Origin: Juglans regia
Taxonomy: Eukaryota; Streptophyta; Magnoliopsida; Fagales; Juglandaceae
Direction: 5' to 3'
Length of the DNA stretch: 64,000 bases
Assembly (NCBI RefSeq): GCF_001411555.2
Contig: NC_049902.1
Location: 11,103,888-11,167,887 of the forward strand
Below, one piece after another: positions 11,052 to 22,231 of this stretch. Under the pieces are notes generated by a model, which was not told where the DNA came from, did no database searches, and saw only the letters and a list, made by a program, of their open reading frames with translations. Numbering within the stretch: position 1 is the first letter of the stretch; each line of letters begins with the position of its first letter. Position numbers and translations under genes: made by a program.

Positions 11052-13443
11052 TGTGAGAATTGCGCCTTTTGAAATCAGGAGCACCTCGCATACAAGACTA
11101 AAAGACTCGTCATCTCGGGTGCAAGGGAAGGCCGTGTCAAATGGACAAGGCGAGCAAAAACCTCGGGCAATACTCAGGCAAGCACAACCCTAGGCGGGGA
11201 AAGGATCTGGAAAAGAGTAACTAACTAATGAAGTAAGTGTAACTTTGGGGAGGCGAAGATGAGAAAACCAAAGGGATGAGAGTTCTAAGTTGGACGAGCG
11301 AGAGATAGATGCATGATACACAAGGTGATTAAGTTCGAAAGCGAGTGAAGGCATTTAGGTGGGCAATTTATTGAGTAGAGATGAATGAGTATAATACAAA
11401 AAGAACAACAAGATGAAATGGGCGAGCAATGTGTAGCGTGAATGCATTATGGGGTGAGTAATAGACAATGTGCTATAAAAATTTGAGTGCCTAGAAAATA
11501 ACATAGAAGTGCGCAGAGGTATAGCCTCATAAAAGGTTATACTCAAACGATGATATTTCTACAAGACCACTTGGGAAGGAGGATCACGAACTTGAATACG
11601 CCCATTTGTGCGTAGAGGCATTTTACCACGTGGATGACATTCACAAGTGGCACACTGAACTCCTAATCACCATGGCTGAACTTTTGGAATGTTCAGAACA
11701 CATAATTCCCATCGCTATCACCCTTACCATCCGATGTACATTTGGACAAGGGATCCTCACCGATTCACTAGCCAACCCACGTCAAGGATTGTGAGGCCCG
11801 TGAGAGGTGGAGCTCTCCATATAAATAGTTTCTATTGACAATCTTGAATCTTGCACTTTAGCTTATTCAATTAGGGTAGGAACCTAATTGGTAAATAAAG
11901 TAAGAAGAATGAACCAACTCAGTAGGGTAGAAACCAATTTGGTAAGGTATACAAGTGGTTTAGTTTAGCTTTTGTTGGGGGGTTGCTATCCTTGTTGTGC
12001 ACTTGGGAAAGCTAGCTGAGTTCAAAGCTAGGCTCTAACCCTTGCTTGCCATGTAAGTGAAGACAACTCAAAAGGCCTAACCAAAATTCTGATAGGGTGG
12101 AATACGTGTTGCCTCAACTTAGTGACGTGCATGCTAGATCACTGAAAACTCGGAACTCTCTCTCTCTCCCTCTATCTCTCATCTCCTTTAATCCTCTAGA
12201 GAAGGCGAAAACTCTAACTCCATAGGCAAAGCTAGCACTCTCACACTTTCAGATGCGAGAGCCTCATCGAACCAAGGGAGGACAAATCATCAACAAGCTA
12301 TTCAATGAAAACTCACTGTTGAGTTAGCTTCTTCTCAATGACAACACTAGCAGTGTTGGTTAATGACTATGAATATGCCATGCTACGATCTACTACATCT
12401 TCGTCCCCTTTTTCTTAATACTTTTTGCATGCATAATACCCTACTATTATTTACTGGCTATTTGTGTTAAAATAGTTGATGTTATTCTTTAAAAATACAT
12501 GCTTTCTTGTTTTAAGAGGAATATATGGATGTGTGAGTGGATTACAATCCAAGCTGAGATGGGATATTATCTCGGGAGAACTTCTCTAGTTACTCAGGAG
12601 TACCAAGATATTGAGTTACGTCCCATGGGCTATGGTCTCTTGACTAGCTGAGGCTAGAGAATGCCATGGTTACGAAGTCATTCACGTTGTTTTTAGTTGA
12701 GGTACGACGAAGGGAGCCAGTGTGTGCATACGACCATACAGAAGGGGAGACGTTAATAAATGGAAACAATGGGTAAGGCAGATTTCTTGTTGACTAATGG
12801 ACATGGGGTCTGAGATTATTTTATATGTGGTGATAGGAGAATTGGATACTTGGTAATATCTCTGTGTTTTATGAATTCTCTATTTGCTCAGAGGTTGGTG
12901 CTTCAATATGTATGATCTACCTTATATTTACGTTGAAGCTCTTTTGTTTACACATATTTATCACAATTTGTTGCATTAGTTTTTGCTGTCTTGAGTTATA
13001 ACTTACTGAGATTTTCTTATAATCTCATCGTGGTAGTCCCAGTACAATTTCACTCATCGAAACCATAGACTTTGATGCGCATGTAGGAATTAAAGTGGAC
13101 TACAAGGTGGAGGAGAAGCTAGTGCAACTCAAGGAATAGTTTTGGGGGTCTTTCCCCATTTTAGATGTTGGAATTTTGTAAATTCTATTGTTATCTAATT
13201 TGGGCGATGAATAAGTTGTGGTCAGTAATATTTGAATGGTGTAGTGGATGTGACTTATGGATATTGTTTATGGGTGAGCTAAAGTATATTTCTCTGGTAC
13301 TGATGTCATTTATAGCATCGACTTGTACTTTAGTTTTCTGTTGTGACTATATTTACACGCATGTTGGTCATATAAACACAATATTCCACAAAACGTAAGG
13401 GTTGCTTTTCACCAAATTCCAAACGAGGGCCGAGGGCATCACA
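11052..13443 (+). mobile_element. Ty3/gypsy 3' LTR (TGTGAGAATTGCGCC family), copy A
   Basis: It starts TGTGAGAATTGCGCC right after a polypurine tract and ends GAGGGCATCACA. A close copy lies at 41539-43978, and the similarity continues through both flanks, so the pair arose by segmental duplication and not by two insertions. It carries a short CT tract near 12163 and the near-end hairpin at 13007-13027. No intact coding region. Confidence 0.88.
13007..13027 (+). promoter_or_regulatory. LTR hairpin (TGAGATT/AATCTCA stem)
   Basis: Seven-bp perfect stem with a 7-nt loop after ACTTAC. The paralogous LTR has one stem change (TGTGATT at 43541, AATCTCA at 43555). Confidence 0.6.
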
Positions 13444-13931
13444 ATAATACTAGCTATTGTAAAAGAACTAGGTTGTTTAGGTGGTTAGCTAGGATTAGAG
13501 GGTATAAAATCTAAGTTTTATACCAAATCCTGATAGTTACACCATCCTTTTCTATTTTAGCTATTGGTTACTCAAAATGCTTGCATCCTATTCTCTATTT
13601 TAGCTATCACTTCTACCATTTTAATTAAAATGTTATTTCTCCTATTCTTGTTTATTCTTTCTCTTCCAGCCATAATTTCCAAATTCTTATTCTTTGAACT
13701 GTTATATTTTTTTAAAATGCATCTATTTGGCAAAAAGAACCTAGTTGAACCCAATCTGAGGTTTTATTGTACAATTCTAAAAGGTAAGATGGAACCATGA
13801 TTAAATTTTTTTAAAATGCATCTATTTGATAAAAAGAACCTAGTTGAACCCAATCTGAGGTTTTATTGTACAATTCTAAAAGGTAAGATGGAACCATGAT
13901 TAAAACCAAATATAGAGATTTTGATAAATTT
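13444..13931. repeat. Segmental-duplication flank with local tandem duplication
   Basis: Matches 43979-44321 (both begin with a tactagctattgtaaaagaac stretch). Inside, about 105 bp is repeated in tandem (about 13705-13803 and 13808-13910; each has ctagttgaacccaatctgag). The other copy has this once (about 44190-44290). No gene seen. Confidence 0.85.
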
Positions 13932-14978
13932 GGATCCCCAGTCCAGTCTGAATTATAGTAGGCTTGGAGAGTCAAAGGACTAGGAGTAAAAAAGAGACCA
14001 TAATTTGTTGTACCCTTCAAGTATTGAAGAACCCTTTTTGCTGTAGTGAAATGAGCTGTTGTGGGGCAGTGCAAGAATTGACAAAGTTGGTTTACAATGA
14101 AGGCAATATCAGGTTTAGTAAGTGTGCAATATTGGAGTGAACCCACAATGTGTCTATAAATAGAAATGTCCTGAATTGGGTCACCATCAAACTTTTTCAG
14201 TTGCTTGCTTGAGGTGCAAAGTGTTGCATAGGGCTTGGCACCTACCATACTAACCCTATGAAGGAGGTCGACAATGTACTTGGCTTGACTGAGGTGAAGG
14301 CCTTGATCAGTCCACTATACATGTATACCTAAGAAGTATGACAAGTTCCCAAGATCTTTCAATTTGAATTCTATCTGCAAACTTTGAATGAGCTGATTAA
14401 TATGAGTGAGGTGAGTTTCTGTTACAATAATATCATCTACATAAACCAACACAAGTAAATGTACTGTTGGTTTATGCAACATGAAAAGTGAGGTGTCCAC
14501 CAGGGAGGCTGTGAACCTGAGAACCAGCAAAACTTGAGACAATCTATGAAACCAGGCCCTTGGAGCTTGTTTGAGGCCATAGAGAGCCTTGTGAAGCCTG
14601 CACACATGGTGTGGGTAATCTGGGCCTACAAAGCCTATTAGTTGCTCCATGTACACTTCCTTAGAGAGATTGAAGAAAGACATTAGAAACGTCCACCTAT
14701 TTAAGAGGCCACTTGAATTGGAGAGCTATTGCCAAGAGAAGTCTAATTGTGGCTGGTTTTATGACAGGGCTGAATTTTTCTACAAAATCAACTCCATCTC
14801 TTTGCTCAAATTCTTTGGCAATTAGTCTTGCCTTGTATCTGTCTATGGTCCCATAAGGTTTGGTTTTTTGCATGTATACCCTTTTATTTGTAATGATATT
14901 TCTATTGGGTGGCCTTGGATAGAGAGACCAAGTTTTGTTCTCAAGCAAATCATTGAATTCACTCTCGATAGCAGCCAT
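13932..14978 (-). pseudogene. copia reverse transcriptase / RNase H
   Basis: Pieces of the RT are clear. At 14697-14978: MAAIESEFNDLL, WSLYPRPP, YKARLIAKEF. At 14315-14683: [16 protein letters not shown], the catalytic YVDDIIV box, and [18 protein letters not shown] sequence. RNase H follows (KPDIAFIVNQLCQF, RVLQYLKGTTNYGL, DWTGDP) and is cut off at 13932. Frames shift between blocks, and one stop separates YLGIHV from the next block. Not functional. Confidence 0.9.
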
Positions 14979-16500
14979 CCAAAGAGAATTTGAAAAAGCC
15001 TGAAGAAAAGTAGTGGGCTTACTAGGAAGAAAAATTGCAGTTAAGGCCTTTAAGGGATGTTTGGTTGAGTAATATAGCTGAGAATCTGGGAAGGCTTTTG
15101 GTTTGAGGTTTCCAGTTTGGGACCTAGTGAATATATGAGATGATGATTGTTTAGGAGGTAGGATTTGACTGAGAGAAATGTTATTTGTTGGTAGTTGTTC
15201 AATTGGACCTTGTTGGTCAGATGGAGGTTGCTCAGGTAGTGCAAAAAGATTGTTGGTCTGTGAAATGCTCTCTGGTGAATCAATTTGGATAGGAACATCG
15301 ATTGTATGAGGCTCTTGAAGAGGTGTGCTATCATTTGTAGCAATAACGGGAGAATTATCAATAGAAGTGTCGGGATTAATGAGAAATTGAGAGTCATTGA
15401 AAAGAAATGTACCCTAAGGAGAATTGTTGTTGGTAGAAGATCCAGTGGTGGTCTTATCTTGTGAAGGAAATAGTTGTTCATCAAATATCACATGGCATGA
15501 GATGAACATCTTATTGGAGGCTAGGTCAAGGCAACTTTATCCTTTGTAGTTTGGGCTGTAGCTAAGGAAAATGCACTGCTTGCTACGGAACTCAAGTTTT
15601 TGTTTGGTATATGACCTAAGATAAGGATAACATGCACATCCAAAGGCTCGCAAGTGAGTGTAGTCTGGGCTAAGGTTGTACAGTCTGATGTATGGAATGG
15701 AGAAGTTTTTGGATGCTGAGGGTAGTCTATTTATCAGATACACAACAACCTGACAGGCTTCAACCTAGTAACTTGTAGGGAGTTTAGATTGGTCTAAGAG
15801 GGTGAGACTTGTTTCTATAATGGGTCTAGGTTTTCTCTCAAAAACCCCATTTTGCTGAGGAGTATATGGGCATGATATTTTATGGTGGATTCCATGAGAG
15901 GATAGGAAGTCAGGAATTTGTGAGATAAATATTCTCCTCCTCCACCAGTTTGGAGTTGGCGAATCTTAGTGGAAAGTTGGTTCTCAATGAGACATTTAAA
16001 CTTAGCAAAATAGATAAAAAGATCTGATTTGAATTTTAAAGGGAATGACCATGTATATATCTTGAGTAGTCATCCACAAACACAACATAATATTTGAATC
16101 CATTTATTGACATGATTGGTGAGGTCTAAATATCACTGTGAACCAACTCTAACTGTGAGTTTGTTACATGAGTTGACATTGGAAAGGGCAGATGCCTACT
16201 TTTGCTTATTTGGCATTAATTACATAATGTGGATTCTAGACTGGCTTGGCACACAGGTCGATGATGTCCTGTGGTGATTTTTTGGAGGATTTTATCATAA
16301 GGATGCCATAATCTTTTGTGCCAAATTGTTGAGGTCGTTCAAGCTCCAACCAAGGCTACAATGCTCCTTCCTTTATTCTTAAAAAGTTGCTGCTTCAACT
16401 TCACTGGATATAGACCATCTTCATTGGGTCCCTGCAGTAGGATCTCCCTTGTGACATTGTCCTTGACAAGAAAGTAATTGTCGATTAGTTACAATTATTG
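14979..16500 (-). pseudogene. copia integrase region
   Basis: Between the protease and RT blocks the minus strand has recognisable integrase C-terminal sequence: MYLINRLPS, FGCACYPYLRSYTKQKLEFRSKQCIFLSYS at 15537-15743. More degenerate catalytic-core sequence lies upstream (about 15750-16480). The block at 15050-15484 is the low-complexity linker usual between copia integrase and RT. Several frameshifts. Confidence 0.82.
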
Positions 16501-17669
16501 TCTTAACAAAATTTTTGTATTGAAAGAAGATTTGTTGAAGCATTTGGATAGTGTATAATATTTTTGAGATGGAGTATGGAGTTTCTGGTTTTAAAATAAA
16601 AGGTGCCTATATGAGTAATATTGAGTCCACTACCATTTCCAACAACAACTTGATCACTCCCTTTGTAAGGCTGTTGAATGGTGAGATTCTCCAATGAAGC
16701 TGAGATATGACTATTGGCTCCACTGTCAGCCAGTCACTCCTCCTCCTCTTGAAGTGCATTGGTTTGGACAACCATTGTAGCTCGTTCCTTGGGTGGATGT
16801 TTGCCTTGAAAGGCATAATCCATTTGATGAAAACAGTCTAAGGCTTGGTGGTTATTCTTGCCACAGATTTAACAAGGAGATCGATTAGAGTATTTTTGTT
16901 CTGTTTGAACAGAGATACTTTTACCTTGATTCGGATTTCCTCCAGTGCTATAGTTCTTTCTGTATGGTTTTTGCATTAGAGTTCCTGAAGGAAGTGCCCT
17001 ATTGATTTCCACCAGTTTTCTTCTTTTGATTTGAGGGTCTTTGAGAGTAAAATTCAACAGAGGTGCTACTGTTTGATTCTACATTTTGGTGTGCCAAGAG
17101 CTGTTCATGGTTGAGCAGTTCTGATTGGAATTCCACAGTGGATAATGATCCATCTAGTGTAGCAAATGAGAGAGAAGTGATAAAGGCAGTGAATTGTGGG
17201 TTAAGACCTCCCACAACATACGAGATGAGATCATCATCTCCCACTAGCTTTCCAACTAAAGCCAGTTGATCAGCAAGGGTCTTGGTTGCATGGAGAAAGT
17301 TAGAGCAGCTCCTATTACCTTGACGTAGATTTTGTAGCTGGCGGCATAGGTGCTGAGGTGTTAAGACCATAGATAGTAGATACCACCTTCTCAGAGAGTG
17401 TTGATATCATCCATCTTAGTATCTACTGATCATTTCGTTCCCAGGTGGTGTATGCAGGGTTAACAATTGGATCTTTTTTATATGAGGTTGTTAGGTACTT
17501 TGGTGGGCAAGGTTTCCATCTACAATGCTCAGGAACCCATTGGTGGCAAAATGGGAAGGAATTGACAGACCCATATTAGGTAGTTATTGTTATCAAGTTT
17601 GGTGGAAACAAGATGAGTAAAGTTTGGGATTGAGAAAGAGTTTGTGGAAGCAGTTGATGATTCGGCCAT
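16501..17669 (-). pseudogene. copia gag and protease
   Basis: The gag start is taken at 17669 (MAESSTASTNSFSIPNF). The gag body at 16999-17370 has the LQNLRQGN, LADQLALVGKLVGDDDLI and YVVGGLNPQF features of copia gag. A CCHC knuckle lies at about 16830-16872 (C-x2-C-GKNN-H-QALD-C), with a stop codon at one of its spacer positions. The protease active site reads LADSGANSHIS near 16700-16730. Frameshifts and stops make it non-coding today. Confidence 0.88.
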
Positions 17670-17689
17670 GGATGGGTCGTGTGAACCTA

Positions 17690-17704
17690 GGGGCTCTGAT
17701 GCAA
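17690..17704 (-). promoter_or_regulatory. copia primer-binding site
   Basis: Directly inside the 5' LTR the minus strand reads TTGCATCAGAGCCCC, close to the initiator-methionine tRNA complement (TGGTATCAGAGCC) used by plant copia elements. Confidence 0.75.
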
Positions 17705-17975
17705 TGTAAAAATAATTAAGCAAAGTTGTGAAAAGCCAGAATACTGACTATAGTTGTATTGATCTCTATATAAAAGCATTTATAGATAATGTTTGTTACA
17801 AAAGATAAGGTTTGTTATAGAAGATGAACTCTATGGTTTGACTATATCTATATACATGATAAGCTAAGTAAATATGATAAGATAAGTATAGTTTGCAGCT
17901 AAGGATAAACATTGGAGATCAAATCATGAACTGGAAGTGTCCTGGGATGAATTGGACTCTTGAGTTGTCTTAACA
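17705..17975 (-). mobile_element. copia 5' LTR (271 bp)
   Basis: On the minus strand it begins TGTTAAGAC and ends TATTTTTACA. A TATA-like stretch lies at about 17770-17790. Its partner 3' LTR is absent. Its outer edge is about 30 bp from the duplicated TATA box at 18007, so it landed near the presumed transcription start of that promoter. Confidence 0.75.
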
Positions 17976-18715
17976 AAGTTTATTGTGTGCTATGCTTTGC
18001 TTGGCCTTATATATGCAAGTTTCAGATGAGTTTGTTGTCTCTCAATAGGAAAGAAGATCAATGAATCCAAGTGGTGGGAAAGCAAAATATTAAACTAGTT
18101 GTCTTTATCTTCATTGACTTTTTTTAATTAAAAAATTTGAAATTCTTTTAATCATAAAGGTATACATTTTTTAGTCTATAGTGCTAGCAACAGATTACTA
18201 GCACTGTAGCAACTCGATAATTCCTTGGCTATTATTATAACTACTAGCTGCCCAGAATTTGGTTTTAAGTGAGTGTTTTGGCATCTGGCTATCTAAATTA
18301 ACCTTTGGCTAGCTAGTTGGGAATGCTCTAAGGCTTCTAAATTGGCTTAGAAGTTGACATGTAAGAAATATCAAATGCAGACAGTATGGTTGAATGATAA
18401 TCTCGAGTAGTTAGCATAGGCCATAATTAGCGAAAGCTCACTAACCAACAATTGTTAAATTTTTTTTACACGACACGATACAATTGTGAATATGTATATG
18501 CATCTTACAATCGATTAGAAGCGTACATTGATATACTAATTTTGTCACTATAAGCATGATATGGTTTACATATTCAAAATTTTACATATGGCTTATGAGA
18601 GAACAAGGTTTTTAAGAAAGACAAACTAGGTTCAAGTAATTGAATTGAGCATAATGAATGAGCATATGAAATGCAATCATCCTAACCCATTGGTTGGGCA
18701 TGGATGATTAGTAAC
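17976..18715. repeat. Segmental duplication, promoter/intergenic part, copy A
   Basis: Matches 44498-45780 (with the latter's hAT insertion removed), including agttgtctttatcttcattga at about 18098, gcaactcgataat and gattggcttaga. It ends where the LINE poly(A) tail begins. Confidence 0.85.
18007..18014 (-). promoter_or_regulatory. Orphan TATA box, copy A of transporter-type promoter
   Basis: Minus-strand ATATATAA in gcatatataaggcc, identical to the TATA region at 44523-44530. Its downstream leader is replaced by the copia element and no coding exons remain to the left, so this is a decapitated promoter copy. Confidence 0.55.
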
Positions 18716-18767
18716 TTTTTTTTTTTTTAAAGGAACATTCAAAATTTTAGTCAATTTCCAAACAAGC

Positions 18768-19235
18768 TTACAATAAATGAGCAATACATTGAGAAGCTTC
18801 CTCTATATCAAACATTGAATCAGCAATGCTTAATGCATTTCTTGCCAAAGCATGAGCAGCTGAATTAGAAGCTTTTTGAATATGAGCAACTGTCCATTGT
18901 TGAAGCTGAGCCAAGAGAGATCTATCATCTGATATGAGCATACTGGAACTATCCCATCCTTGAGCACCATTTTTAATACCATCCACAGCATTTAGAGCAT
19001 CCCCTTCTAATATAATATGTTGGAATCCAAGCTCCATAGCAAACTTTAAGGCATAAAAAATAGCATAAGATTCTACTAGATAAAGATCAAGAAACATATT
19101 TTGTTTCATCCTCATGGTAGCCAAAACATGACCCTCACTATCCCTTGCCCCAGCTACAAAACCAGCCAAACAAATATGTCTATCAACCGATGCATCCCAA
19201 TTAATTTTGACAATGCCTTAAGGTGGAGGCAGCCA
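18768..19235 (-). pseudogene. LINE RNase H domain (RVT_3 type)
   Basis: C-terminal RNase H of the LINE ORF2: KINWDASVD, LAGFVAGARDSEGHV, ESYAIFYALKFA, ILEGDALNAVDGIKNG, and HIQKASNSAAHALARNAL. This is the usual plant L1 fused RNase H with acidic residues D, E and D in order. A stop lies just upstream near 19219. Confidence 0.88.
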
Positions 19236-19298
19236 ACAGGATGAAGAAGTAGTAGGAATAGAAATCCTAATCTGTTGAGCTCGATTACTGGTTTGTAT

Positions 19299-19672
19299 TT
19301 AAGATAATCTTTGGCCTGCTTGATTAAAAATCACTAAAGGATAAGAGAATAAATTCTCAAAAGTCACTGCTTTCCCTCTTTTCCACAACTTCCACATCAC
19401 CACATCAATCTCTAAGAGCTCCCCTTCTTCAAATGTATCAAACAATTTAAACAAAAATTCCTTAAAAGTTTGGTCTGCAATTTTATCTTTTTGTAACCTT
19501 TTTGAACTGTAAAACCTAGCAGCAACACAGGACCATAAGGCATGCTCAACTGTTTCCTCAGATAGATCACAAATTCGGCACATGCGATTGTCAACAACCT
19601 TTTTCCAATAAAGATGGAGCTAGGTTGGTAAACCTTCATGACATGCCTTCCACAAAAATACTTTCTTAGCAT
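19299..19672 (-). pseudogene. LINE zf-RVT domain
   Basis: Zinc-binding reverse-transcriptase-linked domain: MCRICDLSEETVEHAL, then WSCVAARF. Frameshifts surround it. It sits between the RT and RNase H blocks and is separated from RT by the solo LTR at 19979. Confidence 0.85.
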
Positions 19673-20275
19673 TAGGCAGCTTAAGGGACCACAAATCCTC
19701 CATTTATCTTGATTAGAGTTATGAACAGATCACTGACCTTTCTTACTTTCCTCAAGCTCAACTTGCATATGATAAGCTGATTTCACAGTAAAGTATAAGA
19801 CCAGATCTATTTATCTCCACTTCCATGTTGGCTAATTGGTATCCTCAAGATCATCTGAACTTCTTCTTGGTAAAAACTTTGTCTCACAAGCTGGTACTTC
19901 CATTGACATGTTGATTCATCAATAAGAGTTGTAATTGAAGCATCTACAAGTAGGATAGAACACTTGCTTTGGACCTGGTGTAACACCCCGTATTTTAGTG
20001 TATTTTTACTGAAAGATTATTTTTATTTATCCAAAAAATTTATTCTCTTGTTTTAAGATTGGTTGGATTTTTAGTGAGTTTATTTTTATGATTTAAATTT
20101 TGTAAAAATTATTTTGAAGTGTTTTCTTATAATTATTTATTGTTATGCATTTAAATTCTTTTCATATTTAATTAACTTATTGTTGAGTTTAATTATTTAT
20201 TTTCATTTTAATCATTACGTTTGAATTATTTTATTTTACTTATGGTTTTAAAATCGTTTCCGTTGGATCATTTTT

Positions 20276-20701
20276 GTGACCCAAGATGTGAGGATTGGAT
20301 CTCATTTCTTTCCCTCCATTTTTCTTCCCTCTCCTCTTCTTTTCTTCTTTTTTTTCTGTTTCTTCATTTTTCTTCTCCTTCGGTTTCTCTCCCGCGCGCG
20401 ACACCCACCCCCCTCTCCCTCTCTCCATCCGTTTCCTTCGTCCACCCAGCCCGCCACCGTGAGCCGGCCGGTGAAAGACACCGCCCAACCCATTAGCTTC
20501 CCAACCGGCCGGCGACACTACCCCTCCGATCTCAACTCATCCATCACCGTCGTTAGCCACCACGAGTCTCTCCAAGCCGCGGCCACCATTTGCTCTAGCG
20601 TCGCCATCGCGCCACCTCCGGCCACTATCTTCTCACCACATCATCCTCGACCTCCTAGCAACCCAATGGACCCAACCCCAGCTCCGATCCGTCACCGATG
20701 A
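20276..20701 (+). other. LTR GC-island open frame (141 codons)
   Basis: It begins MTQDVRIGSHFF, has a hydrophobic F/L-rich segment, then a Pro/Ser/His-rich part, and ends PTPAPIRHR. The frame in the LTR at 35591-36010 ends PSLAPICHR at the equivalent position, so start region and stop position persist across two diverged LTR families. No known domain. Confidence 0.4.
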
Positions 20702-21288
20702 AGCACTTCCAACCCCATTTCCATTTTGGGTATTTTTGCACTTCAACCACCATTTGCGCCACCACCCACGGCCAACCACCACCACTACTAGCTTCACCGA
20801 CATCCCTAAGCCCTACCCTATCAATCTCGGGTCTTCGTTTGCACCAGTTCAAAAGTGGGTCTTTGAGACCCACGGCCACAGTGCATTTGGCACTGTTCCG
20901 TAGCTACATTGTCACTTCTTGCACTGTAAGTATTTTCCAAAGAACTCTTGTGATTTAAATGTATTTTTGCACTAACTCATTACACTGTATTGAATTATTG
21001 ATTGGTTTTACCAAACTGAGTCCGAGGAGTACAGGGGTCGGATGGATTAGAGAATGAAGTTGTTTGTGTGATTGGATTGTGTTGACATTGTTGGTTGTTG
21101 GTTATTGTTGTCGTGTTGTGTTCATTTCATTTACACGCATGTTCATGTTTATAACTGAAAACTAGGTTTTCACATGATTGCATGCATGTTCACGTGTTTA
21201 TTTGAAAACTAGGTTTTCATGTAAGAAATGATTTTGAGTATGTTGGAAATGTTTGGATTGACTGGTTTGAGAAAAAGAGAAAGAGACT

Positions 21289-21665
21289 GTAGGGATGGTG
21301 GTAAGCAGGGATGGTGGTAGAGTCCCGCCTGCGATTCCCGCCTACGGTGCACGCGGTAGGGATGGTGGTTGTGTCCCGCCTGTGATTCCCGCCTACGGTG
21401 CATGCGGTAGGGATGGTGGTAGAGTCACGCCTGTGATTCCCGCCTACAGTACTCTGATATGTATTCATTGTGTGGAAAGGAACTGTAGAGATGGTGGTAA
21501 GCAGGGATGGTGGTAGAGTCCCGCCTGCGATTCCCGCCTACGGTGCACGCGGTAGGGATGGTGGTAAGCAGGGATGGTGGTTGTGTCCCGCCTGTGATTC
21601 CCGCCTACGGTGCACGCGGTAGGGATGGTGGTATAGTCCCTCCTGTGATTTCCTCCTACAGTGTC
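21289..21665 (+). repeat. LTR minisatellite, 51-bp unit, about six full or partial copies
   Basis: Tandem units at 51-bp spacing (starts at 21307, 21358, 21409) each contain agggatggtggt, cccgcctg and gattcccgcctac. A short interruption near 21450-21490 is followed by a second block to about 21665. It occupies the LTR position taken by the unrelated 61-bp repeat in the other family. Confidence 0.9.
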
Positions 21666-21853
21666 CGATAAATTGTTGAGTTTTGTTTAAATCATTTTCT
21701 GGGAAAATGTTGGATTATATGTTTTGGCTAAAAATGGGATTTTTAGCGTGTGTTGGAAAATACTCATTTTCGGGAAAAATGAGGTTTTGGGATCTGTTAG
21801 TTGGTTGCTTTAATGCGTTTTTATCTCGAGGGTTGTTTGGATTATTACTTACC

Positions 21854-21878
21854 TGCGGTACCGTTTTATGGTATCGTA
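21854..21878 (+). promoter_or_regulatory. LTR hairpin (TGCGGTACC/GGTATCGTA stem)
   Basis: Nine-position stem with two G-T pairs and a 7-nt loop, following ACTTACC. Same location as the TGAGTT/AACTCA hairpin of the related LTRs but different sequence. Confidence 0.5.
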
Positions 21879-22231
21879 GATTTTGATGCAGTTAAGGATG
21901 GTGAGCCTTAGGCTTTGTCTCCGTTGGATGAGCAATCTGGGATTGCTCTCATGTATCAAGATTTATTATCCTACTCTTTTATGTATTTATCTTTTGTAAT
22001 ATATTTGAGATGACTGTATAACTTTTTAAAGGTAAATTATTTTGGATACTTGTATTTAAATTTCTGGTACTTAGTTGACTTATTATATTATCTACTGCGA
22101 CTTTTGTTGTGCACTTTTGCATGTTGCACACACTTGGGCACATTTTGTTGGGATGCATGACCCATGTTATCATCATCCTGACGTCACGATTCTCGCGTCC
22201 CTATATGTGGGAGTCGGGGCGTCACACCTGA

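Larger units (their letters stand above)
13932..17975 (-). mobile_element. Ty1/copia retrotransposon, 3'-truncated
   Basis: Reads right to left: 5' LTR (17705-17975), primer-binding site, gag, zinc knuckle, protease, integrase, RT and RNase H. The order gag-PR-INT-RT-RH is diagnostic of copia. It stops inside RNase H at 13932, where the duplicated flank begins; the 3' LTR and about 175 bp of flank present at 44322-44497 are missing. Stops are scattered throughout. On the right the flank shared with 44498 resumes immediately after the LTR. Confidence 0.93.
19979..22226 (+). mobile_element. Solo LTR, diverged TGTAACACCCC family
   Basis: It starts TGTAACACCCCGTATTTTAGTG and ends GGGGCGTCACA, between cctgg (19974-19978) and cctga (22227-22231), a 4/5 matching target duplication. 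It shares the architecture of the 28716 family: AT-rich start, GC-rich island (20340-20900), splice-donor-like GTAAGTATTTTCC at 20936, then a minisatellite and a hairpin near the end. The minisatellite unit (51 bp) and hairpin sequence differ from that family. Confidence 0.9.

Noticed and set aside
21209..21516. Repetitive peptide frames in the 51-bp minisatellite, both strands
   Set aside because: 51 is a multiple of three, so repeats stay open automatically; no other sign of coding.
21289..21665. CRISPR-like array
   Set aside because: Units are tandem with no unique spacers, and the DNA is plant nuclear; it is a minisatellite.
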